NCBI GenBank assembly: GCA_947646735.1
Contig: CANTFK010000153.1
Location: forward strand, 283,798-347,797
Reading direction: 5' to 3'
From: Peronospora farinosa
Lineage: Eukaryota > Oomycota > Peronosporomycetes > Peronosporales > Peronosporaceae
DNA length: 64,000 nt
Numbering within the stretch: position 1 is the stretch's first letter; every line of letters starts with the position of its first letter. The translations under genes and the position numbers were made by a program. Under the pieces are notes generated by a model. The model was not told the origin of the DNA and searched no databases. It saw only the letters and a program-made list of their open reading frames with translations. Positions 56,112-64,000 of this stretch are shown here, one piece after another.

Positions 56112-56637
56112 TTAGCAAACTCTGGAAGCACCCTTCGGACGTTTGTTATCAAATACAACCGAGCGAGCGTACGTGAGCTGACAAACTGATGCAAAATCAC
56201 AGTCGACAGAAGTGTGCATTCTCAATGTGTCATAACGCCAGCGCGTTGCACAAACTGGAGTAACTCCAGCGCCTCTCACGTCTTGGCAAAGCAGACTACG
56301 TGCTGTTTCTGGATTCTGGGCCGTGATGTCGGTAGAATGAGCATAGCCGCCATCGACTGTGATGATGTTGTGGATGATGCGAAACAATAATGTCCGGATT
56401 CTTGAGAAGGTTAATCCCGAGTCCTACGCCCGCTTTGTATAAATTGTAGTTCCACGGGAGCTGAATAAGGCGTCGACAGTGGTAGTGACGGCTTGGAGCG
56501 CACAAGGCTATCGTTTCTTGCTGATCCCCAGAAGCCAAACCATAACTCGTATTAGTGTCTTTCACATTAAAAACAATTCTTGTTCTGTCTCCAAATGACT
56601 GAGAAAGACTGAAAAAATAAAAAACAAGCCAAACCAT
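56112..56637 (-). pseudogene. unrecognised coding remnant
   Basis: Two minus-strand open stretches, 56296-56637 and 56112-56387, join across one frameshift near 56395. The combined reading starts MVWLVFYFFSLSQSFGD (hydrophobic, signal-like) and contains SYGLASGDQQETIALCAP, PWNYNLYKAGVGLG and CATRWRYDTLRMHTS. I recognise no family. It could be a decayed secreted-protein gene or chance. Confidence 0.3.
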
Positions 56638-56694
56638 AGAATCTCCATCTCGTATTAGTCTGTCACATTATAATAAATTCCTGTTCTTTCTCAG

Positions 56695-56995
56695 TTGGAG
56701 AAAAAACATCAAATCAAGATAACGAAGATGGTCGATAAGAAGAAAGAACATCAGAAGAGTCTTGCACAGCTCGTGCGCGACTTGGAAACGAAGAAAACTT
56801 TGTGCAACGTCAAGGACTATCCTGGAGTGGAACTGAAGAAGTTGAATAATTACGTGAAGAAACTCGGTCCACTCCTGAACCCCGTCTTCGGTGAGCAACC
56901 AGCGTTTTTCATCGACGAAGGCCGCTTTATTCCGTATCGAATGGTCACGTACGGCATGGAGATAGTGGTCGCCAAGATCATGGACGCCGACAGCG
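56695..56995 (+). pseudogene. unrecognised lysine-rich coding remnant
   Basis: Plus-strand reading MVDKKKEHQKSLAQLVRDLE, GVELKKLNNYVKKLGPLLNP and GRFIPYRMVTYGMEIVVAKI. A charged helical segment is followed by a globular-looking part. Downstream of about 56996 the plus-strand frame only mirrors the minus-strand gag, so the true segment ends there. Family unknown. Confidence 0.3.
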
Positions 56996-57660
56996 AACGC
57001 ATCTCCTGCACAAACTCTTGCAGAAAGCGTTTCGCCTGTCGTGCTACAAAGAAGCGCGCCATAAGCAACACTTCATTGTTAGGTGGCTGATACATGGCGC
57101 GAATCTTTGCTTGAAAGATCGCCCATGATGGAAATGCATCAGCATTAGCCATCAGCGTAGAGTATGCCCACTCTGACGCTTTGCCACGCAAGTTGGACAT
57201 GGCATACGACACCATCCTGGTGTCGTCTTCGATGAGCTGCGCCACTCCACATTGCTCCACTGCTTATAGCCAGCGAACAATCGTGTGAGGGCTAGTTCCA
57301 TCGAACTTCGGAGGGTCCATCCGAATGGGCCTCGGTTGAGCAGGCCGGGCAGAGAGCGTCTCAACAGTTCTGTTGAGCGCCTCATTACGTGCCGGCTCAA
57401 GCCTAAGCTCATCCTGAGTCCTAGTGAAGGACTCAGCGGTGGCTTGGTTGTTTACCTCGGACGCATTTCTACGCTGTCCGAGGACAAACGCCTCAAATTG
57501 CTCCAACTGAGCAACATGTTGCTCAGGAGGACAATGCAAGAGGTTGACCAGGGCTTGTTTACCAAGTCCCCGCGCCATATGCTCTGCCAACTCCCTATGG
57601 TGTTAGAAGAGGTGAGAGAATTCACTCCAGTCCATGTTAAGGACCATCTCAACCACACGC
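56996..57660 (-). pseudogene. gag of chromodomain Gypsy, truncated
   Basis: Minus strand from near the PBS: MDWSEFSH, MARGLGKQALVNLLHCPPEQ, FEAFVLGQRRNAS, RPIRMDPPKFDGTSP, then (after a TAA at about 57264) VSYAMSNLRGKASEWAYSTL, FQAKIRAMYQPPNNEVLLMA and RQAKRFLQEFVQEMRSL. This is the capsid core of the retrotransposon gag family. It ends abruptly at about 56996, so zinc knuckle and pol are absent on this side. It belongs with the LTR at 57707-58296. Confidence 0.8.
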
Positions 57661-57684
57661 ACGCTCAGAGAGACGGGTCGTGGG

Positions 57685-57704
57685 AAGGACTACTAGTGCT
57701 ACCA
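57685..57704 (-). promoter_or_regulatory. primer-binding site of chromodomain Gypsy
   Basis: Minus strand TGGTAGCACTAGTAGTCC lies two bases after the LTR end. Close to the PBS at 5043-5061. Confidence 0.6.
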
Positions 57705-57706
57705 AG

Positions 57707-58296
57707 TGTAGACGGGCACTTCTACGAAGTTGCCTCGTGCTACGAGCACACACCTTATGCACAAGCGAGGAAGCGGTTATACCGTCTTACCTTCGCGTGC
57801 GAGGGTGGTTAAGAGGTTGGTCGACTGCTTAAGCAGTAGTACCACCAGTTGCCTCTCGCTTAAGCGAGAGTGCAACGAAATTCTAAGACAAGAAGACACC
57901 GACGTCACGTAGAAGCTTTTCGGCTTCTCGTGCGTGGTGCTTCGGTTTTTAAGCAAATCCAAGACTGAGCTATATTTAATGAATTATAATTAAATATAAA
58001 CTTAACTACTGATTGGCTATATATGTATATAGGTTGGATACGCGACTCTTTAGAAGCGTATTCTGTCGCATGATCTTAAATCTAGATTTAAGATCGCAAC
58101 TGACGTCCTTCTGAGACGTCGCGATGCCTAGCTTCAACTAGCGTCATCCCTTCTCATGTGAATCCATAAATGGATATCATATTCACGAGGGTGGATCACA
58201 TTTGTGTATCGCAGGTCAAAAGTAATCATGGATACTTTTAGACCAAACATTAAGTATATTACTTAATGTTTACGTGTAACTAGATGCCCTGTTACA
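57707..58296 (-). repeat. LTR of chromodomain Gypsy (590 bp)
   Basis: Minus strand TGTAACAGGGCATCTAG to GTCTACA. The gag and PBS lie downstream and a polypurine tract plus pol tail upstream, so it serves both as 3' LTR of one copy and 5' LTR of the next (tandem or recombined). It is the uninterrupted relative of the solo LTR at 51637-54435. It contains hairpins such as CTGCTTAAGCAG and CTCGCTTAAGCGAG. Confidence 0.85.
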
Positions 58297-58310
58297 CCAT
58301 CTCCCGTTCT
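58297..58310 (-). promoter_or_regulatory. polypurine tract of chromodomain Gypsy
   Basis: Minus strand AGAACGGGAGATGG directly before the LTR start TGTAAC. Confidence 0.6.
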
Positions 58311-58402
58311 AGAATGATTTTTACATTTTGTAAAACATCGCCTAGGAGACAGAGAGACTTGCGAGCCGTTATAAACGCGCCGCTTTAGTCTGTTCAATTC
58401 TC

Positions 58403-59722
58403 ATGCCACCGAAACGTGGTAAGGCTGATTGGTCGCCTGCAAGGCACCCATGCAGTCCAGCACTAAGCGCACGCGCCGCGATTTATCGCAGCCGTCGCAA
58501 AGTGCGTCAGGCACTGGGGTGAATCTTCCATCTCACGATAATGTGGATGAAGATCCATCTCTCATTGTTGACTACAATGAGACCACACCACTGCCATCAC
58601 CCCAAAGTGGCGATGAGCATAGTGCATTGATGGGACATATGTCCCCATAATTTGAGGCACCCGTCCCTGAGGGAGCATCTATGCTTCCTACAAGCGAAGG
58701 TAACGCCTCGTCGTCTGCTTTAAGAGCGCAGCGACTAAGACTGAGCACGCTACTTCGAAAGAAGTAGTCGCGACTCAGTCAAATGTGACTTCTCAAGCTG
58801 ATGTCTTGACAATCCATTATGGAGAGTCAGACTCAGGTGAGTGTGAGCTGGAAGCTCCACCAAGTACACCGTCGGCCTCACTAGCCCGCCGTCGCGAGGG
58901 CGGCTACGTGAGTGGTGGCCTGCCACCAATGCCACCTCCATCTGAGTGGATAAACTCGGATGGGTCTAGCGCAGCGATTTTGCAGCGTGCAACTATAGAC
59001 GCTCATAAATTTTATAGCGTCTTTCCCTTGTGGAAAAAGCAGGGCAAAGCACTTGATCGTGCTTTCCCAATTCCAGTCGTGCTGCGTTCTAACGAAACAG
59101 CCGATGAATATGAAGCTGAACTTCGGCGCCGTGTTACCTTGCATGTAGATGCAACGAAACAACGGTCGCAGCGAATCAGATTCGCCATGAAGCGTGCGCA
59201 TGAAATTATGGGTGGTAAGCGACCCCCAACTAATTTTCACCACGTTTCTTCTGCTAGTCCATCCGGACCTAGCAGAAAGACGCCACTTCTGCTGCTTCAC
59301 ATAAGCATCCACCAGCCCAGGCACGTCAACGCGCAAAACGTCAACAGCCTCCCATGAATCAAAGCTCGTTGGGTAACCCTTCCACTGGACAAGGATTTGA
59401 AGCTTTCGCTTCACAAACCGGTGGGCCAACAGCCTTCCAACAAGGAAGCGCGTATTCCCTTCCGTGTCCACCAACACAGGTGGCGCCCGATAGGAGTGGC
59501 GATTACGACCACCTACTCGCGGCTACCTATCCTGCTGCTGTTCAGTCGCAGGCTGAGTCCGCTGCGCTGAAGAGGCAGGTGGCAGATCTCGAGAGTCAAG
59601 TCTCGCGACTGAACTCGGATCTGCGCGATGTGAGGGCGAGGGACCGTCAGGGGTATGACCGCCTGAAGACCCGTTTAGACATCTTAGAGCGACTGGTGAT
59701 GAGAGACCCGCGTCAAGCGTGA
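58403..59722 (+). pseudogene. antisense ORF of the chromodomain Gypsy, frameshifted
   Basis: On the strand opposite to pol, from ATG at 58403 (MPPKRGKADWSPA). A frame change leads to SSTKRTRRDLSQPSQSASG..., a stop near 58650, then 58785-59230 in another frame (FYSVFPLWKKQGKALDRAFP, TADEYEAELRRRVTLHVDAT). The final frame, 59354-59722, holds a coiled coil (AALKRQVADLESQVSRLNSD, LKTRLDILERLV) and ends with TGA at 59720-59722. A basic N-terminus, disordered middle and C-terminal coil are visible. The last part overlaps the minus-strand pol tail. I see no homology to the A/D antisense ORF, but its position is the same. Confidence 0.5.
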
Positions 59723-60236
59723 AGTTCTCCTCGATCGCCGAGTCCTCTATCGCCTCGGTCGTATACGGGGAGCCTCTCGGCTTCCTCGTCGCCTGATCGG
59801 TCGCGACACTCGTCTCACAGTCGACGTCACCATCTGTCTCGTTAGACCGATGTGGATATGTGATCTCTTCTGGATCAACATACCGTTTCAGGCGACCCAC
59901 GTAAAATACAGGGTGCGTCTTCATATACGGTGGGAGAGTGAGCCTATAATTTAGGTCTCCAACTTGTATAGGGCCCAATAAATCGGGGCAATAGCTTAGT
60001 AGTACCACCAGGTAGTACAGAGATTGCATTTTTAGGTAGGGTAGCAGTACTTAATAGCACTTTGTCCCCCAAACTAAAGTGTTCATTGTTTTTGCGACCA
60101 TGCTGGTCTGCATATTGTTTTTGCTTGTCCTGTGCGCTTGCCATCGCGTCACGGACTTTACGTGTGATGGCTAATCGCTCATTCACAAAGCGCTAAGATT
60201 CGCTCACGCTTTTAGCATCCAGCTCCCCATGTAAGA
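59292..60236 (-). pseudogene. pol tail of chromodomain Gypsy: integrase end and chromodomain
   Basis: Minus strand: FVNERLAITRKVRDAMASAQ and DKQKQYADQHGRKN near 60180, FSLGDKVLLSTATLPKNA, then (frameshift near 59990) VGDLNYRLTLPPYMKTHPVF and YVGRLKRYVDPEEI. A variable region follows, then a chromodomain at about 59292-59477: RFLVGRLLAHRFVKRKLQIL, VQWKGYPTSFDSWEAVDVL and VPGLVDAYVKQ. Chromodomains direct integration to modified histones. Upstream pol is missing because the sequence is joined at 60236 to a C-type element. Confidence 0.85.
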
Positions 60237-60693
60237 CAAATACCGCCTCCTTCTTGCATCATCTTGGCCTTCTCAAGATGAACTCTCCCCTCTACTCATC
60301 GCATTGCTTTAAATAGATTCTGTTTCTTCTTCGTGTCCTTGGGCACCGTTGGCAGTTTGGAAAACTTGTTTCGGGGTCCATTGTTTTTTTTGCTTTCGCT
60401 GTCAAACTTGGGACCCCTGGACCATAATATTTATTATGGCCCATGTTGTCTTTTTCAACGAAGACGTAAGGGGGAGGATTTGGTGGTTTTTCTTCATATT
60501 CCACCTTGACCTCAATAGCAGAGCTCCTCCCCGGGCTCTGCAGGTCCTCCGATCCTTCTTCCTTCTTGATCACTGGCGATCCGGGTTCCAGTGTCTTGGT
60601 CGTCCCTTGGTCCATCTTGACCGATGTCTTTTCTTCTTCGTGGGACTCACGGTGAAATCCCACGCCTCCCGAAGATCCGGGCACGCGCACCAT
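60237..60693 (-). pseudogene. truncated internal region (gag N-terminus) of a non-autonomous C element
   Basis: ATG at 60693 abuts the LTR: MVRVPGSSGGVGFHRESHEE, VIKKEEGSEDLQSPGRSS, PGVPSLTAKAKKTMDPETS, RNRIYLKQCDE, stop at 60292. It is nearly identical to 63565-63975. It breaks off at about 60237 where it joins chromodomain Gypsy pol. Confidence 0.75.
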
Positions 60694-63235
60694 TGTGGTG
60701 GAGCGGATTCTCAAACAACGTAGGGGATCCACAAACACACACAGCGCCGGACTGCCGACTTACGGAGGGGGTACCCCGATACCGTGTCGCGTCAACCTTG
60801 GGTCTCACCTTGTGTACCCGTCGGCTTGGCTGGTCTTGCTCCTCGTTAGACGCAGAAGACTTAAAGACTTGGTCTTGTATGGAGGGACTTGGGGGCCACG
60901 AGTGGATATGCTTCACTCGGGTCCAGGGTTTCTTGGGCTCAATCGACTGGGTCGAGAGCAGTGCACCTGGTACTATGTACCCCTTCGGTGGCTAACGGTT
61001 TCTTGGTCTTTCGACCCCTTTTCTTGTTCCCCGTAGGGAAACCGCTTACTATAGCGGGCATTGAATGGGTACGAGCCCACAGGCCAAAATATTTCGCTTA
61101 CCACACGTCTGTCTTCAACGGGGGGGGGGGGCCAAAATAAATCCCTTCCCCGGAACAGGTGGGTAGATCGAAACAAGCTCGCACTTGAGTCTTGACACTA
61201 ACTTGACACCTCAGGCCAACTATCCTGAGGTTCAACTTGCGTTGCTTGAGCCGTCACCTCACCTGACGTCGGTGGGCCAAAGAGTATCCCGCCCGGAATA
61301 GGTGAGGTGACGGAGAAGCTAAGAGGAGGCGCTTGGAGCTGCCACGTGTAATGCAAATTCGAGTGTGTTTATTTATCTTATTCTCTGTATGCTTTTCTTG
61401 CCAAACCCTAACCCTTCGCTCTGGATGGTACCACGTGTCAACTTGTGGAAGAACAACTGGCTCTTTTAGAACATGGGACTTGTACCGGCTCTGCACTTTA
61501 AGGAAGCCTTGTACCTTCTATTACCTGGGGTCCACCGGTCACCTGGGTCCACCGGTCATCTGGGTCCACCTGTTGTCCGGGGTTTACCTGTTACCGGGGG
61601 TCCACCTGTCACGGTGGGTCCACCTGTCATCTGGGATCCACCAGTCTCCTGGGGTCCACTGGTCACCTGGGCCCACCGGTCACCTGGGTCAACCTGTCAC
61701 CTGGGGTCCACCTGTTACCTGGGGTCCACCTGTCACCTGGGTCCAACAGTCACCTGGGTCCACCTATCGCCTGGGGTCCACCTGTCACATGGGACCCACC
61801 AGTCGCCTGGGGTCCACTGGTCACCTGGGTCCACCGGTCACCTGGGTCAACCTGTTGCCTGGGGTCCACCGGTCACCTGGGTCCACCTGTTGTCTGGGAC
61901 CCACCTGTTACCTGGGGTCCACCTAAGCTGCCCTAGCAGCACTAGTCCTTTGGTCTGTAGTGTAGGACATCCTAGTACCTTCTACGAACTCGGGACCTTG
62001 GACCAGTTCGGGGCCCTGGTCACTCCCTGTCACTCATTCAAGAGAGTGACCGAGATCTTTCACGCCAGTTATTATAATAACTTCGAAGGCCCCCCCATAT
62101 CTCTGGCACTTCTCCACAGCTGGGCCCCGGTACCCCTGGGCCCCGTTACCCTGGTACCCTGGGCCTCGGTACCCTGGGCCCTGTACCCTGGGCCTCGGTA
62201 CCCTGGGCCCTGTACCCTGTACCCTGGGCCTCGGTACCCCGGTACCCTGCACCCTGTACCCAGGTCCCTGATACCCTGGTCTCTTGTACCGTGGGCCCTT
62301 GGACCTTGAAGCCTGTACTGTCTCTGCACGTAGAAATACCTTGTACGTTCTTTGAACTTAGGACCTTGGACCACCTCGGGGCACTGGACCCTTCGAATCC
62401 TGGTGTGCGCCCGGTAGGGTAACCTTGTACCTTTGACCCTGGACGTTCGATACCCCTGTCTCCGATAGCTGGTAACCCTGTCTCTGGTGCCCTGTCCCTG
62501 GTGATTGGAAACCTTGTCCCTGGTTACTAGAAACCCTGTCCCCGGTAACTGGTATCCCTGTCCCCGGTAACTGGAAACCCTGTCCCTGGTGACTAGTAAC
62601 CCGGTCCCTGGTAACTGGTATCCCTGTCCCCGGTAACTGAAAACCCTGTCCCTGGTGACTAGGAACCCGCGTCCCTGGTGACTGGTACCCCTGTCCCTGG
62701 TGACCCTCGGTTGAATCTTGGAACCTTGCGAGGCCTGGGTTCTTGTACCCTGGTACCCTAGTCTCTTGTACCGTGGGCCCTTGGACCTTGGAGACTGTAC
62801 TGTCTCTGCACGTAGAAATACCTTGTACCTTCTTTGAACTTAGGACCCTGGACCACCTCGTGGCACTGGCCCTTTCAGGTCCTGGTGTGCGCACGGTAGG
62901 GTAACCTTGTACCTTTGACTCTGGACGTTCGATACCCCTGTCCCCGGTAACTGGTACCCCTGTCCCCGGTAGCTGGTACTCTGTTCCTGGTGCCCTGTCC
63001 CTGGTGACTGATACCCCTGTCCCCGGTAACTGGTATCCCTGTCCCCGGTAGCTGAAAACCCTGTCCCTGGTGGCTAGTACTCCGGTCCCTGGTGACTGGA
63101 TGCCTTGTCCCTGGTGACCCTCGATTGAACCTTGGGACCTTGCGAGGTCTGGGCCCTTGTACCCTGGGGCCCCTGTACCCTGGTACCCTGGGGACTTGGT
63201 ACCCTGGGCCCCGATTCTCCTTGCACTTCACCACA
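60694..63235 (-). repeat. LTR, composite B+C type (2542 bp)
   Basis: Minus strand TGTGGTGAAGTGCAAGG (63235) to CACCACA (60694), with an internal second start TGTGGAGAAGTGCCAGAG at 62118. Same plan as 10883-13446: B-type units at 62450-62700 and 62935-63115, C-type units at 61523-61925. It is flanked by internal sequence on both sides, so it is shared by two tandem elements. Confidence 0.8.
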
Positions 63236-63250
63236 GCTGTCCCCTGCGCG
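63236..63250 (-). promoter_or_regulatory. polypurine tract
   Basis: Minus strand CGCGCAGGGGACAGC before the LTR start at 63235. Confidence 0.65.
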
Positions 63251-63975
63251 CTGGTCTTACGAACTGCGACAAGACCACGTGCACCCTTGTCCTGTCCTTT
63301 TGGAATAGCACTAAATGTCTATGGTCATTCCATTTCAATGCTTCTCCATAGTCACTTCCAATTTTATATACTGATCCTCGTCCGAGTGGGGCTCTGTGTA
63401 CTCAGGCCCTGGGCCCTCGGGGCCTTGAGCCTTCAGGGCTGCACAATACTTCGCATTTTCTTCTGTGCTGCCGCACTATCAATCTGTAACTTAACCCATT
63501 CGTAAATGTAGAACAAATACCACCTCCTTCTTGCATCATCTTGGCCTTCCCAAGATGAACTCTCCCCTCTACTCATCGTGACTTTGCATTGCTTCAAATA
63601 GATTCTGTTTCTTCTTTGTGTCCTTGGGCACCGTTGGCAGTTTGGGAGACTTGTTTCGGGGTCCATTGTTTTTAGCTTTCGCTGTCAAACTTGGGCCCCT
63701 GGACCATAATATTTATTATGGCCCATGTTGTCTTCTTAAACGAAGACGTAAGGAGGAGGATTTGGTGGTTTTTCTTCCTTTTCCACCTTGACCTCAATAG
63801 CAGAGCTCCTCCCCGGGCTCTGCAGGTCCTCCGATCCTTCTTCCTTCTTGATCACTGGCGATCCGGGTTCCAGTGTCTTGGTCGTCCCTTGGTCCATCTT
63901 GACCGATGTCTTTTCTTCTTCGTGGGACTCACGGTGAAATCCCACGCCTCCCGAAGATCCGGGCACGCGCACCAT
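63236..63975 (-). mobile_element. 740-bp internal region of a non-autonomous C element
   Basis: The whole space between two LTRs is only 740 bp. It holds the PBS (63957-63974), a gag N-terminal frame (MVRVPGSSGGVGFHRESHEE... to a TAA at 63736, reopening to about 63433) and a polypurine tract. No protease, polymerase or integrase is present. At 63736 the stop replaces the GAA seen in the 60.4-kb copy. LTRs three times longer than the inside mark it as a deletion derivative mobilised in trans. Confidence 0.75.
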
Positions 63976-64000
63976 TGTGGTGGAGTGGATTCTCAAACAA
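63976..64000 (-). repeat. LTR end, continues beyond the window
   Basis: The first 25 bp (CACCACA end on the minus strand) match the LTR end at 60694. This is the 5' LTR of the non-autonomous element. Confidence 0.8.

Overview
The window looks like a transposon-packed, gene-poor stretch of an oomycete (Peronosporales-like) nuclear genome. I infer this from Ty3/Gypsy elements carrying two RNase H domains (a retroviral-type one plus an extra 'archaeal-type' one, as known for oomycete Archon-like elements), a degenerate Copia element, chromodomain Gypsy remnants, and an inserted piece of AT-rich mitochondrial DNA encoding NADH dehydrogenase subunits. I cannot name the species. I found no intact ordinary host gene; the nearest is a broken choline-transporter-like (SLC44/CTL) gene near 54.6-55.9 kb.

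Layout. 1-3258: 5' LTR and gag of a family 'A' Gypsy element on the minus strand, running off the left edge. 3259-5400: gag-protease and LTR of another old Gypsy ('E', minus). 5411-6712: plus-strand RNase H-integrase remnant. 6713-6945: short hairpin-bearing repeats. 6946-10475: family 'C' gag and LTR (minus). 10476-13446: 3' end of a C-type element with a 2.56-kb minisatellite-filled LTR. 13447-17160: Copia pol and LTR. 17166-19874: two antisense-ORF fragments on either side of a family 'D' LTR. 19875-31903: nearly complete family A element (A2: LTR, gag, pol, antisense ORF, LTR). 31904-36236: chimeric A/C element whose LTR holds a mosaic mitochondrial insertion (about 34.1-35.3 kb). 36610-50905: long family D element interrupted by a C-type solo LTR. 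51637-54435: solo LTR of a chromodomain Gypsy carrying two further insertions, one with its own nested insertion. 54.4-57.0 kb: remnants of host-like sequence. 57.0-60.2 kb: gag, LTR, antisense ORF and pol tail of the chromodomain Gypsy (minus). 60.2-64.0 kb: tandem non-autonomous C-type elements (minus).

Families A, C and D share one architecture: LTRs beginning TGTGG and ending CCACA; a gag start codon abutting the LTR and overlapping the primer-binding site; a UAG-ended gag followed at once by a conserved inverted repeat; protease, reverse transcriptase, RNase H, second RNase H, integrase and chromodomain-like tail; then an ORF on the OPPOSITE strand; a GCGCAGGGGA-type polypurine tract; and the 3' LTR. 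The antisense ORF is intact (629 codons) in A2, although gag and pol of the same copy are broken. Its C-terminal region is recognisable in D and as a remnant in C. With the conserved stem-loop around the gag stop, it is my main candidate for something undescribed. An unrelated chromodomain Gypsy in the same window also carries an antisense ORF at its 3' end.
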